Origin: Pycnopodia helianthoides
Lineage: Eukaryota; Echinodermata; Asteroidea; Forcipulatida; Asteriidae
Length of the DNA: 64,000 nucleotides
Assembly (NCBI GenBank): GCA_032158295.1
Contig: CM063258.1
Span: 6,342,583 to 6,406,582 of the forward strand
Direction of reading: 5' to 3'
The notes beneath the pieces are model-generated. The model had not been told where the DNA came from and did not search any database. It saw only the letters and a list, made by a program, of their open reading frames with translations. How positions within the stretch are numbered: position 1 is the stretch's first letter; each line of letters begins with the position of its first letter. Made by a program: the position numbers and the translations under genes. Of the stretch, positions 1 through 12,575 are shown piece by piece.

Positions 1-1453
1 CTATTTTGTTTTTGAATGAAACTTTATTTGCGGGTTTATGCGTCCTTAACCGTCGGTATAACTGATCAGTATTGGAATAGGTATTCAACGCCCTAACACA
101 CCGCGTCACATGCCCGTCTATCATTTTTGTTTGTCAAAACCGAAGGGACCGAAGCCTTCCCCTGTTTTTCATAATCGGCCCTCTAAAAGGAACATTACAG
201 AATTGGTAAGAACAAAACTTGTAAATACACTTTTTGATCACAGATTTACATAAAACTTGCACGGTCTAACAATGATGATAGTAGAAAACAGCCCTTGAAA
301 TATTTCTGTCAGAAATGCCATATTTGATGAGAAATGAATAAACTAATTTTCCGATTGGAGTTTATCGCTCAGTGAGCGTTTTATTCATTTGTTGAATCTT
401 TATGATTTCATGCAAAATGTGTAATCGGTTTTTCACTATTTTCTCGTGACCCAGATGGCCGATCGATCTCAAATTTCTACAGGTTTGTCAGTTTATGTAT
501 ATGGTGGATTACATAAAGTGCTTACACTGCCAGCAACTGTTTTGTTAAAAAAAACATTTCTGTAATGTTCCTTTATTAATGGAAATGTCCAGACTTCACC
601 AAACATGCATCGATTTGTCAATTGATACTCATTTACCCAAGTTTTGTTTTGTACAAAACGATTTTGGCATAGTTTTCGTATTAAGAAATGACCTCACGAC
701 ACGTACGTTATTTCTGAGTGGATAAATAAAATTACAATCTCCAAATTTCGCCTGATATTTGTTCCCAATTTCTGTTTCCTTTCCTTTTCCTTTTTCGCTT
801 GTGTGGCCCCATTCGAAACACACCTCTTGCCTCACCCCATGAGCCAGGTCCAGCACCCCTTTATCAACATGTATCGTACTACTACAGTCAACTTAAATAA
901 TGAGTAGTTGACTTTAGCTTGATGTGGGTTTCTTCATTATAAATCATAGTCCAGACTCCACTCTGCTTGAAGTCAACAGCCTATACAAAAACCCGGAGAA
1001 AGTAAATTCAAGTATAAAAGATAAAACTATTTCCCTCTTCTCACCTTTGAATGTGTCCTTAATCTGTCCAACCTCTTGTGGCGGTCAAACCATCACTTTC
1101 CCTCTACCCGTACCCTTTGTCACAGTTTTCTTTGTTCATCCTTTGGTTTTTCTCTCTGCTTTCTGCCTCTCTCTCTTCATCTTGTTCCACTTGACTGCTT
1201 CTGTTACACCAGTGCACCTGCTTATGTGTGTTGTGTCGTCATTTTAACCTTCGAGAATAACACTATAGTACACCAGTTAGGGTCGAAACGTCAGGTCACT
1301 AACTATTCTTTTGCATTTATACCATGGGTCCGTTAGGTTGGCAAGCAAATTACAACAGCTAATTCTATTTTCGCATTATAATAAAATTATACAAAGCTTT
1401 TCTCTGCTGTACATTATTGAGAATATCGATATTCTGTGACATTATCTTCGCAG
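1..1453. other. Non-coding left edge
   Basis: Apart from the TTAA element at 188-572 I see no convincing coding exon here. The open frames around 924-1336 lack protein-like composition and splice signals. The missing upstream exons of the astacin gene (signal peptide, propeptide and N-terminal half of the catalytic domain) would be expected here or further left, but I could not recognise them. Confidence 0.5.
188..572 (+). mobile_element. TTAA-flanked MITE, family A, copy 1
   Basis: This copy of a 385-bp element begins with AGGAACATTACAGAATTGGT and ends near the reverse complement of that sequence. The flanks are degenerate TTAA (TAAA at 184-187 and TTAT after 572). It has no coding capacity. 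Related full copies lie near 9.3, 17.4, 33.8 and 47.3 kb. Confidence 0.85.
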
Positions 1454-4400
1454 ATGCTCCTCGTCGGTAGGTTACAGCCACAGTTCTGGCGGACGCATGA
1501 ATCTTCAAGCAGGAAACTGCGAAGTGGTAAGAATGCTTCGAACAAATCGTACTGAGTAACTTAATTTCGTTTCGATAAGACATCCACTAGGCCTAATTGT
1601 TATATATTCTTTCCACATAACAGTATTGCTAAGTTTATAATCAAAATTGTTAATGAGAACCGTATTAGAAATGGTACAACATAATGAGTGTACCATCAGC
1701 CAACAAGTACTCCGGTTTTTCGGTGATATCTCAAAAACGCGACCACCTTTTGAAGTGAAATTTCCACAGGTTAGTTTTATTGTATGTACCTACATTTATA
1801 TATTAGGATTAACACAATCAGTAGGCTCCAAGTAACAAACGTGTACCGTGCTTTTAAATGAATCAAAAATGTTATTTCCAACAATTCTCGTTCAGCTTGG
1901 TACTATACTACATGAACTGGGCCACGCCCTTGGGCGTTTCCATGAGCAGAACCGAAGTGACCGAGATGACTACGTCACCGTGATTGAGGCCAACATACTG
2001 CCGGGATTTGAACACAACTTCAGGAAGGTAGATAGCCCGATCGTTGGGCCGTATGATCTCCAGTCCATCATGCACTACAGTCCAGATGTAAGTAATGACA
2101 AAACAGATTATACATTTAATACAATTTCATTTAAAATATTGGGCGATTCATTCATTTAAATCAAACCCTTTAAAACTTTTTAGCGAGGGCTGGTAACACG
2201 AAGTCATGCCACATGTTATTATTTATTTCACTGTTTTCTCCAAAGTGCAATGCCCTGGAGGAGTCAAGTCCTTGATATCCTAGACTGGACCATTCCACAT
2301 ATTTAAGAGGAGGGATTTGGTCCCAGAGTTATAGTTGTTTTTTGAGGGGCTTAAAAATAATTTCACTCATATATCCTAGACTGGACCATGCCACATATTT
2401 AAGAGGAGGGATTAGGTCCCAGAGTTGTAGTTTTTTTTGATGGGCTGAAACATAATTTCACTCACATATCCTAGACTGGACCATTCCACATATTTAAGAG
2501 GGGGGATTGGGTCCCAGAGATGGGAAGTTGTTTTTTGAGGGGCTGAAAAATAGTTTCACTCATACATCCTAGACTGGACCATTCCACATATTTAAGAGGG
2601 GGGATTGGGTCCCAGAGTTGTGTAGTTGTTTTTTGAGGGGCTGAACATTACTTTCACTCATATACTTCGTGCACAACCCCCCCCCCTCCCCCCGCCAATC
2701 AAACTTTTGGCTTACTGGGGAGCCAGTAACTATTATAGTGGAACCTTCCTGCATTTTTGTAATTCTTGTGGCTGCTTTACACTCTCAAAAACTCACTGGT
2801 CAGAGTTGTTCCGGATTTTGGGTCCCAGGGGAGCCTGACCCGGATTCTGTGTAAAGTTGAACCATTTATGGGTTATTTTAACACAGATCTCGGGTCATTC
2901 AGACCCAGAAATGGGTCAGGCCACGGAAACCGGAATCCGAGTCAAAATTGACTCGGAAGTTTTAAAAGTGTAGCTCCCTAAAACAATATACATATTAAAA
3001 AAGGGGCGCTATATAAATTGTTGTTCATTTCTCCTTATTAATTAAGTATTCTTTCCACCCCCAAAAAATCAGATTTACACTGGAATATTTAATTTAACTA
3101 TAACTTGTTAATCTTAGAGTTTTCGAATATCGAAACCTTTGTTTCCTTCATTCAGAATTATTTGAGCAAACTCTCACTTTTTTCTTTCGTTCTACGAAAT
3201 TGAAAGGCATACAGTGTTGACCACAGTTCAGACACGATTCGCCCACGCAACGAGAAGGACAAACGTAAGATGGGGAAACAGGAGCGACTGTCTCGGCTAG
3301 ACGTCTTCGCTGTGAACACTGCCTATGGTGTATACGGTGAGTAATGTAAAATGTATACGAGTATGTACGGCGATGGCCTTATAGCAAGTTTTGTTTCGTT
3401 CTCGGTCTCTATAAGGTAGGGTGTAAACACCTGCAATCGGGGACCTCCTATAGATGGATTGCAATACACGTCATTGACCGCCATCTTTAAAACGATGGAA
3501 AAGTGCACGCATGTACGTGCTACCCACGACTCGCAGCCAATGATAGCTCTTCACGCGTGCACAATTCATCAAAGATGGTGGTCAATGACGCGTATTGCAA
3601 TCCATCTATTGTCCCTCTTTTGTTACTTTAACTTTTGTTGCAACAGCTCCCATTGGTTTTGTACACAATTTCCAACTGGGAACCATTGCCCGCTTAATGT
3701 ATAGGTCCCGGTTTGAATGTGTTTCCTACCCACACACATGCAGCTCTGTGTTGCATATACTCTGTGGACATTCCTTTGTTCTTTACACTTAAGAAAAATC
3801 TCATTCTTCAACACTACTGTAAAAAAAAAACACTATGTGGACGTCTGTACGTCCACGTAGTGTTTCAAGTCCTACATTGTATGGATCTCTTTTGTTCTCA
3901 GGTCCACACTTCGTTATGTAACACTTATGTAACACCCAAATCCCACACCCCAACAAACACCCTGTATGCCCAATATCTGTTTCACAAACCTAGATATCAC
4001 CCATTATTTTTCGTTGATACAGCCTCGTGTCCCGACGACCTTTGGGATAAATGCCAGCGTGGGGGAGTTCCCAACAAGCATTGCACGTGCGACTGCCTGC
4101 CAGAATTCGAAGGCCCATACTGCGAAATCGTCATTGTTAAAACAGGTACAAAATGAGAAGTAAACCTGCGGGTACAACCATGTGTAAACCTATCTTTTAG
4201 GAGGAGTGTTGGCTCTGAAAAGAGCCGGTGTGGTCTCGACGTTTCGAACAACAGTATACTGTGCTCGTCTCCAGGAGACGAAGCTTCAAACATCACTTAA
4301 AGGTCCAAAATGCCATAGAAACAGTTACTGTCGAAGTAGAGCAACGGACCCCAAATGGCTGTTTTGAATTTGTTTTTATATATAATGTGGAACTAAGGTA

Positions 4401-6922
4401 TCCTATTTCGTATAATGAAACCCTTAAGGGTATGTTTAATGACAAAAGAGAAATTAGGTCCTTTGTAAAGTCGGAATAATCAGATATCCAGCGGCCTGGG
4501 TGTCCGTTGCTCTGATGGACGAGCCCCTCTATCGCCAGTGTTTCAATCGGTTATTAACTTCAAAGAACTTTTCGCAAATACTCGTGCGCATACGATAGCC
4601 TTCGCTCGTCCCCAGCGCCTTGCCTTAAAACCAAAGGCGCTGGGATGGGCAAACGTATCGTTAACGTTAATGCTCAGTCCCATGCTCAGTCCCATCATGC
4701 ATCACACTCACACTGCAAGCACTGCACGCATGACGTACTTCCTGAACAAGAATCTGTGCAAGCTGATTAGCCATCCCAGCGGTCCTGGATAGGCCGCTGG
4801 GGCCGAGCGAAGCGATAGCCGTGGAATGAGGTGCATGCTGGTCTAGCTAGTGACAAATTTTGTCGTTACCTAGACCAGCATGCACCCCATTCCACGGCTA
4901 ACGCACGCGTACCGAGTATTGCGAAGTATAGTCTATGGTGATCATGCGTTTTAAAGAAGTGTGTTGATCATCTCTTTTTTTGTGTGTGGGTTATCCCCGC
5001 AGAATGTAGTGGCTACTATCAGCTGGAAGGATCAGGGATCATCGAATCCCCAGGTTACCCTGATCTCTACTCGAGCAACAGCAAATGCACTTATGTTATC
5101 GAGGTAAGACTAACCAAATTAGGCCATTATCACGCTGCCGCTATCTTGGTCAGTGTCCCTGTATCCTGAATGCTAATACTATCCATCGTGCAAAAAGGAA
5201 CCAGACTATTTGTCCTTCCAGCCTCGGTTTGGATACATTGATTTGAATCCGAGCATATTACTTCGATGGGAATCCTTTCTCAAAATAGTTTATACTCTCA
5301 ACAGCTGCAGTGCTTCTCTTCTAGTTTTTATGGTAATTCAATTTTGAGTATTTTTTTTACCAATCTATGACCCTACCTTTAAAAAAGAAGGAAAATGTTT
5401 TGAAAATATTATTTCTGAAAGCGGCGAAGCTAGTAAATAAAGTTCAAGCATTGAATACTGTGATAAATAACGAAATAGTCTCAGTTAAAGTTTACAGTGA
5501 GGGTCTCCATTTTAATGATGAAGATTTTGTTCATCTCACAAATTTATTCCTCCATCGTTCTTTGTGTGTGGGTATTTTGGATGTTAACAGTGTGCGGAAG
5601 ATGAGGTCGTTCAACTGGACTTTTCAATGTTTTCCATTGAGGGCTACCACTGCTTTTATGACAAGATGAAGATGATGACAGGCGATTTGATCTCGGAGGA
5701 ATACCCTGACGAGTAAGTATGACCATCTAGACCGATCCATTGAGCCCCACCTCCTTTAACACATTGACCAATCACAGCTTGCATTGGCTGCATCACCACT
5801 GCACACGTGGGCAGCACTTATGCATCTCTCTCCAAATGCTGCACTCACGACATGAACGTGCGCGCTTTAAATATACGCGCGCACGCATGTTTACTTTTCT
5901 GATGGGATTTTAGCGTGTCCGGGTTCTTTTCCGTTGGATCAACGCGTAAGGTGTGGGGCTATTGATCGATCTGTTGCGGCTTATGCAAGGGGCGTATTCG
6001 AACTTCTCGAAGGACCAAGTTGGTCCCACATAATGAGTTTTACATGTGCGATGCGCGATTCTGTTTCTTCAAATGCTTAAGTTAAACGTAGCTTATGGCT
6101 ATAAATCATATTATAATTGTTGGGAAAGCAAATTGTGCCATGAACTATAATTATTGGTAAAATAAACTTAAACAAATCAACAAATCAACGGCATCTAGCT
6201 GTGGCTACGGCTAGATTTCCCCATCATCATGCGTTGAAGTATATACGTCCATAGTAACACCCTTAGCCACAGCCGTAGCCGTAGTCGTAGCCGTAGTCGT
6301 AACGCCAATTGGGATACGGCCTAAGACTTGTTTCCGGTTACTTGTCAAAGAATTGCACCCAACCAAACAATAGGCATCCTCGTCCCATGTTTTAATTTGT
6401 TTCTTCAATGTTAATTGCAAGAAATCATTTGTATATATTAAAATTTAAATGGTTTTACAACAAATTGCTATGGGTATTTGTATTTTGAATAAAATGTAAA
6501 CTAACAAGAATATTTGATTTCATAAAAACAACAATTTTTTCGTTCAAGTTCTTATCTCGTTTTCGATACCCTTGAGACTTAATTGCACAGTCTATTGAAT
6601 GAATATTATTTTGTGTAAATACAGCCCTTTTCGAAACCACGGCTTCGGGCTACAACCGCTTGATTGAAGCCCCGATATAACGAGAGCCCGAAAGACTGAC
6701 GGAGCCCAAGCCCATGCTGTGGTTTCAACAAGGCTTTTACGTAATAACCGATGGCTCTTTGTTTTTTGTTTTTTCAGATACTGTGATGATTTTCTGCAAG
6801 GAGAAAGGATGCTATCAAAGCGCAATGTTGCACTAATGACGTTTGAGAGTGACGGCATGTACAACTATCCTGGATATCAAGTATTTTACCATTGTGTTCC
6901 CAAACACTTGGTATCGAAATAA
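1454..6922 (+). CDS. Astacin metalloprotease with EGF and CUB domains (3' part of gene)
   Basis: This is a zinc endopeptidase of the astacin (M12A) family, expected to be secreted. Exons: 1454-1526, 1896-2087, 3207-3336, 4023-4145, 5003-5103, 5591-5712 and 6778-6922 (TAA stop at 6920-6922). All junctions are AG/GT and the phases join without a break. Exon 1454-1526 gives the SSVG...GG segment with a cysteine at each end. Exon 1896-2087 gives the zinc-binding motif HELGHALGRFHE and the Met-turn SIMHYS. The next exon closes the catalytic domain with the typical LSRLDVFAVNTAYG. Exon 4023-4145 is a six-cysteine EGF-like module. The last three exons form one CUB domain with four cysteines (ESPGYPDLYSS, GYHCFYD). 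Astacin-EGF-CUB layouts occur in nematode NAS proteins and in sea urchin BP10/SpAN, but there is only one CUB here. An arginine replaces the usual phenylalanine or tyrosine after HALG. The start codon is not in view. The family is sure; the exact orthologue is not. Confidence 0.88.
1896..2087 (+). CDS. Astacin catalytic exon with zinc motif
   Basis: This exon of the astacin gene is bounded by ttcag at 1891-1895 and a gtaagt donor at 2088. It carries the three zinc histidines and catalytic glutamate in HELGHALGRFHE, the following family-typical NRSDRDDYV, and the Met-turn MHY whose tyrosine is the fifth zinc ligand in astacins. All catalytic residues are intact, so the enzyme is predicted to be active if the upstream exons are. 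Confidence 0.92.
2160..2770 (+). repeat. Dispersed repeat with four tandem 96-bp units
   Basis: Four tandem units start with TCCTAGACTGGACC at about 2278, 2374, 2469 and 2567 (spacing 95-98 bp), ending near 2663. The flanks (2165-2275 and 2670-2770) match the reverse complement of 52205-52640, where only one unit is present. It lies in an intron of the astacin gene. Confidence 0.85.
3440..3615. repeat. Foldback (palindromic) element
   Basis: The left arm around GATGGATTGCAATACACGTC pairs with a right arm ending in GCAATCCATC. Further pairing covers the GTGCACGC / GCGTGCAC segment. It has no coding content and sits in the intron before the EGF exon. Confidence 0.75.
3700..3925 (-). repeat. 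Dispersed element with an unfilled TTAA site
   Basis: The sequence contains a perfect hairpin (AAACACTATGTGGACG and its complement, 3831-3868). It is the reverse complement of segments near 33.70-34.25 kb and 44.70-44.81 kb. A plain TTAA at 3789-3792 lies exactly where family-A copy 4 is inserted in the 33.8-kb relative, so this is a paralogous empty site. Confidence 0.7.
4816..4901. repeat. Long hairpin (foldback)
   Basis: The segment AGCCGTGGAATGAGGTGCAT is mirrored by a near-perfect complement ending in CACGGCT, giving a stem of roughly 36 bp with a short loop. Smaller hairpins with CAGCGCC/GGCGCTG arms lie just upstream at 4613-4645. It is intronic to the astacin gene. Confidence 0.8.
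5968..6597 (+). mobile_element. Copy of 581-bp TIR element, with an internal insertion
   Basis: This region resembles 54886-55466 over most of its length (for example the CGTATTCGAACTTC start and the GCACAGTCTA end). It is interrupted around 6184-6330 by another dispersed repeat rich in GCCGTAGTCGTAGCCG. It lies in the last intron of the astacin gene. Confidence 0.55.
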
Positions 6923-6934
6923 CCTTCGCAGCAG

Positions 6935-7095
6935 CTCTAAAGACATTATGCACATGACGTCGTTAGGAGGAGGGCGCCCTCGGCTAGAGGTCAAAAGAAG
7001 GTTACTCTGTGCGCCGCGCTTACGTAGATGTGCGTTTTCCATGGTTACGTAATCTTTTTACCTCTAAGAAGGCGGCGTGATGACGCCGATGCATA
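6935..7095 (+). repeat. Dispersed palindromic element
   Basis: The sequence GAGGGCGCCCTCGGCTAGAG through the TTTTTACCTCTAAGA segment is repeated at 54035-54190. Both copies share outer arms of the type TGCACATGAC / AAGGTCCA. It is in the 3' UTR or just downstream of the astacin stop codon. Confidence 0.65.
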
Positions 7096-7107
7096 AGGTC
7101 CATTTTA

Positions 7108-7272
7108 ATGCCTGTGTAACAGGGAATTTTGTCCCCAGTGTTTGTGGTCCCCCCCCCCATACGGTAAATTAAAAGTTGATTCAAAAGAGGGCGCTATCAG
7201 ACGAAATTTCTACACAATTTGCCGTATGGGGGTCTGGGGAACTGAATCTCCGGGGGTCAGAATCGCCTGCCA
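7108..7272 (+). repeat. Left member of an inverted repeat pair
   Basis: This segment, including GAGGGCGCTATCAGACGAAA and CTCCGGGGGTCAGAATC, recurs in reverse complement at 8970-9165, 1.7 kb away. The pair could be the ends of one degenerate 2-kb element or two separate opposite insertions. Confidence 0.65.
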
Positions 7273-7436
7273 CACCTGCACCTATTTGCTCTTGGTTAGT
7301 TCAAAAGTGTCTCAAGCATGATCGTGAACTGAAATGAAACTTGTCATTCGTACGGGTATTTGGGAGTTTCAGCTGCAGACAAAAATCGAAACAATATAAT
7401 TGAAAAACACATCAGGTTTGCTCCCTAACTGATGCA

Positions 7437-7442
7437 AATAAA
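7437..7442 (+). terminator. Candidate poly(A) signal of the astacin gene
   Basis: AATAAA lies about 515 bp after the astacin stop codon and is followed by a G/T-rich stretch (CTGTTTTGAGTTGAC). A second AATAAA at 7534-7539 is an alternative. No transcript evidence is available. Confidence 0.4.
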
Positions 7443-7591
7443 CTCATTTGCCAGTAGACTGTTTTGAGTTGACTTTTCCCACCGTTTTATCGCCGTCTAA
7501 TTTTAAAACTTGATTTGAAATAAGTATTTTTTTAATAAATATGTTTTGTTATATTACATTTTGCTTGCATTGAGAATTACTCTCGCGGGCC

Positions 7592-7740
7592 TGGGCTCGA
7601 TTTCACAAAGCACAGATATTCATCTCAAGATGAGTTGTCAGTATCACCATAGTGAAATGTATTTGTGACATCACACTTTGCTTAGCAATTAAGATTGATT
7701 GCAAATCAATCAATCTTAGCTCTTTAGTGAACTCGAGCCC
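7592..7740. repeat. Foldback element, GGGCTCGATTTCACAAAG family
   Basis: The ends are GGGCTCGATTTCACAAAG and its degenerate inverse ending in CTCGAGCCC, with ATTGATTGCAAATCAATCAA inside. A second copy is at 36657-36811. Confidence 0.7.
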
Positions 7741-8969
7741 ATACGAAGGCCATGAAGCAACAGGAGACTGGCCTCTGTTGCCCTGGTCTTGGCCTTGGTG
7801 CCCCTCCTAAACTCTTCCTATAGACTTGAAAAATTTCCAATGGAAAATGAAAAGGACCTTGCCCTCTCAAAGATGAAATTCCCTTATCAAGGTTTGTCAT
7901 CCAATCGAAGGGTTAGGCTATAACACTGGCAAATGACTAATATTATTCGGTATTTGAAAACAATTATATTTTACTAATTTAATTAGTAAGAATGAATTAG
8001 TCCTACTCTCAAAACTAATTTGTCGTGTAATTAGTCAAACAATTATTACTAAAATAGTCTTATGTAATTTTCGTCATTGGTCACTAACAATCGTTCAATA
8101 TTAAGCAGGGGCTGGCCAAAACATTCGCTGCAAGGTTAGTGAAACTGCTTTACAGCAATAGCGATTGCAACACTTTAAAAAAAATTAGTAACACGTTGCC
8201 TTTATAGATTGGGGCACTTTGGGCTATACGAAGCGTTTGTCATGAAATGGCGGACGGTGTTAGGTCACGAAGTAAATGAAAACAACACAATCTCGAGGCA
8301 TATTGTATGGATCATTATAACCTACTCTACTTTAAAAACATATTTCTAACCATTGTTTATTTCAATTCATTTCAAACAAACTCTCTTTATAGCCCAAAGC
8401 GCCCAATCCAAGGCAACGTTTCCCTTAAAGATAAGCGCATATTATACGTTCAGCCTATACTGCATAACCTTTGAAAGGCAGGTAAGAAGCATCCGAATAT
8501 CCCCATATAAATTTGAGGGTGGACCCAGGGTGGACCCGTCACATTTCCTTGCGGCCGAAAGTAGCACTCGACATGGGTGCGTGCCGGTCCCTCCTTTGCC
8601 CCCCCCCCCCAAAAAAAAATGAACCACCTTTGAAATGTACGTACATTCTCACATGTCCATTGAGCAGGGAACGTTGCTGGGGACTGCACATTATTATACT
8701 AAAATGTAGTATGTTAAACTATTTTTGACTGCCGCTGTAATAAAAGTAGTAGCACTAGGCTGAGATGGCCAGCTTCCATTCAGTTTATTAGTGATTATGA
8801 TAAACGTGTCTTGTTCAGTTACGCAGTGCAGTAAATAGTGTGATTTGTGTGTTTGTTACCAGTATGGTAAACTTCATTTTGGGGAATGGGGTTGCGCTTG
8901 CGGGCCATGTTGGTTTAAAAAGACTGGGGGTGGGGTTGTGGCAATATTTATGTGCGCGTTGTTCCGGTA

Positions 8970-9165
8970 GATTCTGACCCCCGGAGATTCTGTACTCCCC
9001 ATGCGGCGAAATTGTGTAGAAAGTTCGTCTGATAGCGCCCTCTTTTGACTCGAATCCCCCCTTCTTTAAAATTCAGTCCGTGTCTGATTTACCGTTTGCG
9101 GGGGACACACACACACACACCGGGCATGGAGACAAAATCCCTTATTACACCGGCACCTGCCCCTC
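8970..9165 (-). repeat. Right member of an inverted repeat pair
   Basis: This is the reverse complement of 7108-7272 with scattered mismatches; it also contains an (AC)n run at 9102-9120. Confidence 0.65.
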
Positions 9166-9344
9166 CCCCTCCCCACACTCGTCACATGTTATTTGTTGCA
9201 AGAAGAAGTCAATACAGTTCTTCATTGTCCCTTTTCTGTTCAGCCTCTTTTCATTTTTCAAGCCAAAAATGCAGAAGCCGGCGACGTGGCCATGTGCAAA
9301 AAACAATAACAACAGACCAAAGAAACAAAACAAAACAAATTTAA

Positions 9345-9727
9345 AGGAACATTACAGAATTGGTAAGAAAAAAACTTGTAAAATATACTTTTTGATCACA
9401 GATTTACATTAAACTTACACGGTCTAATGTTGATGATAGTAGTAAAAACATTCCTTGAATATTTTGTCTGAAACCCATATTGATGAGAAATGAATAAACT
9501 AAGTTTCCGATTGGAGTTTATCGCGCAGTGAGCGTTTTATTAATTTGTTGAATCTATGTGATTTCATGCAAATGTGTAATCGGTTTTCACTAATTTCTCG
9601 TGACCCAGTTGGCCGATCGATCTCAAACTTCTACAGGTTTGTCAGTTTATGTATATGATGGATTACATATAAAGTGTACACTTCCAGCAACTGTTTTGTT
9701 AGCAAAAACCAATTCTGTAATGTTCCT
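9345..9727 (+). mobile_element. TTAA-flanked MITE, family A, copy 2
   Basis: The left flank is an intact TTAA (9341-9344) followed by AGGAACATTACAGAATTGGT. The right end is the inverse, but the right flank has become CTAG-like. The interior matches the other copies with small indels. Confidence 0.88.
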
Positions 9728-9927
9728 TCTAGGGGGATCGAAGGGGTAGAATAACATGTCAGTTTGTAGCCGTATATCAATTAGAAATCTTCCTTTCTTG
9801 TTTTGATATTATTCAGCCACTAATGACATTTGTGTCAGGATATAAAAATTACTATGTAATTTTTCTAATTAACTGTTCCATGTTACGACATTTTGCTGTT
9901 TCCCGTTGTAGAAATCTGCATGCAAGA

Positions 9928-10189
9928 GCCGTCGGGCACAATCGATAAGTAACGTCTTGCAAAGCATTGTGGGGCACTGGTTGGCTGTGTGCAATCGTTA
10001 GGGGGCGTTGTTTAATTTGTCCGGAAAGTCGACAGAAGGAAGACTACAATATCAAACAGCAAGGGAATAATAGTTAACACCATCATTTATGCCTTCAAAA
10101 AGCTGTCAGTCTTAAAAAGTGTTCTACAGATTGTTTCGTTGGTTATTTGCGGAGCTATTTTTGCTAATTTCTGAACGGGTAAGTATACA
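9928..10189 (+). other. Candidate non-coding first exon
   Basis: A stretch with more CpG than its surroundings ends at a strong donor, GAACGG|gtaagtat (intron from 10190). It has no coding frame. It could be the 5' non-coding exon of GAPVD1, whose coding exon is preceded by an acceptor at 25406, or belong to another transcript. This is inference from splice-site strength only. Confidence 0.25.
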
Positions 10190-12410
10190 TAAGCTTTGCT
10201 TTTTGGAATGCAATCGTTTAATTTTTTTAAAATGGCTTTCCACTTACTTTAGTTAGAAAATGTACATGTTTTCAATCGCACACTGCAACTTGCAAGTACA
10301 AGTAGTCAGTACAACTGCAACTTGCAAGCAATTTTATTAGAAGTGACTGCACTGCAGTGCTGCTATATTTTGCTAATGTGTGCTACCACTAACTAGTGCT
10401 ACATTACCAGTTATACACTGCTAGTGACACTGACTAGTCTTGATTGGCGCCGTTAATTTTGTTGACATAAGAATAAGATATACTCGTACACTACTATCTA
10501 CTACCATGACTACTACTATACTACTAGTACTAGTCATAGTCGCTGATATCACAACTCGAATTTGGAGAAGACTGTATCAAACTAACACTCCAGTAACAGA
10601 CTAACATGTGGATACTTTCAAAACAAACGTCTTTATGTTTTTGGCATGTTCAACAAGTTGGACTCGCCAATTTTTTTTTGACCGTGAAATGAATATTTAT
10701 GAAATGAACAATGGTGAGCAAATTGTAACGAATTTCTACCTCCATGCATAGACTTTCCCCTTGTCTCTGTTAGGTGAAAGGTGGACATTTTCTTGAACAG
10801 ATGAGTAATTGCCAATGCAATGCCATGTACTAACAGGCCATCAATGTTCAAGAAACTGTGTGACTGTGTGCTGTATGTATGTAAGCCATTCAGTTAAAAA
10901 CCTATTCATGCCCATAGATTTTTAAACCCGGGTTTACTTCTTGCAAATTCTAAGTCCTAAGTGCTAAGTGCTGGTGTCGCAGGGGATCTAGTCCGGGTTG
11001 TTGATTTTGGTTAGACCTTTCTACTCAAATAGTCTAACCCGACAGGGATAGCACTGCAGTGGGAAAATGCGGGTGATACCCGGCCCGACCGAATCTGAGC
11101 TTGGACACCTGTTCCTCGGATGGACTCTGTACCACCAGCCAGACACGATCAACTGTCACTTGGCAATAACAACAACACAGTTCCAATTAATGCAACGTTT
11201 TACAATATTCTAAACAATTTTTGTAAATATGACATACGTCTATGTACCATACACACGTGTATACTCTGTTGCTGAATGCCTCAATATATTTTATGTGGAT
11301 TAGCCTTGTTTTGATCTGCCTGGCATTTGTTCAGGTTCAAGTCCCACTCTAGTAAATTTTTCTCTTGTTCAAGCTAAATTTGTTCTATTCTGATAAGTTT
11401 TTCGACATGATTCAATTCAACTCAAAAACAGCGAGTGACAAAAAATCTGCTTCAAATCTTTCATAGACCTAAGTATAAATACTTTAAACTTAGAGGAGGT
11501 ACATGTACCTGTAATGCAGGAGATGTTGCCTGTATATAATTGTGTCAGATATGTTTCTCAAAATAGAGAAGGTTTTGACTAAAATGACACCATAATGGTC
11601 TGCACTGTTACGTGCAACCATGCTCAGGTATGTGTGAGCGCATTCTACGGATTTGCACAATTTGCACATTGCACTCTGCAGATTTGGCAGCTCAATCTGC
11701 AGATTAGGCAAAATTGTGCGCAAAGTTACTTGAAAAACATAAAGTCACTGTTGTCAAAAAAATGGATTTGTTCATGCAAAGATCGGTGGTCGTTCACATG
11801 TATGTCTTGCTCACTAAAACATACAATTAGCCAGTTGATGTACGTGTTGTAATGTATCATTGATTTATACCATTGATTCTTGCCAATTAGTCATGATAGT
11901 GTCCAGTTGGGTATGTTTACAAATTATGTGTCACCAAGCCATTGTACTTGTACTCCTCCAGTCCCAGGATCAGGAGAAAGGGGGGTAAACGTTTACCAAA
12001 TTTTAAGTTCCCTGCGCATGCTCCATAAATGAATCTAGTTTCAAGTGGGCCTGTGCTGTTTGAAATTTTCACAAAAGTAGGAACACCTTCCCATTGTGTC
12101 CAAGGGGTACTGTAGTAATGTATTTGATTCGTAAATTGTTTATATGTTTTATTATTTGGTTTTTACCTTAAAACCAAATAATATTTTTAACCCGCTACAA
12201 AATTAACACTATTAATATGTTTGTAGTGTTTCAGTCATAGCCCACAAATACTTTAGAGAAGTCTTTTTTCTTGTTAATTCAAGGAAGAAATGTTCCTTGC
12301 TCTCAAGTTTGTCAGAGAACTCCAAAGTCAAAAAGAATTTTCTTTTCTTTTTTTCGACCGGCAGAAAAAAAATCCCAAAATGGATGTTTAGTTTCAGTGT
12401 ACAATGTATT
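10190..12410. other. No feature recognised
   Basis: AT-rich DNA with short open frames lacking protein-like composition on either strand. I see no convincing exon, RNA gene or named repeat. Confidence 0.4.
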
Positions 12411-12575
12411 CAGCCTGAATTTCACTTTAGAGGGCAAGGCCATTTTCATTTTGCAAAGGACACCTCCATTGGAAAAATCTTGAAGTCTCTGGGAAACTTT
12501 TGAAGGGGCACCAAGGCCAAGACCAGGGCAACAGAGGCCATGGCCTCCGTGTAAATTCCAGGCCTGTACATTTAT
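12410..12575 (-). repeat. Dispersed 160-bp repeat, AATTCCAGGCCTG family
   Basis: Other copies are at 24405-24572, 42755-42935 (same orientation as this one) and, partial, at 7755-7900. Shared features are the GGCCTGGAATT-type ends and an inner segment CTTGGCCTTGGTGCCCC. Confidence 0.7.

Noticed and set aside
2626..2951. Plus-strand open frames over the proline-rich stretch
   Set aside because: They derive from a C-run and the dispersed repeat, with no splice context.
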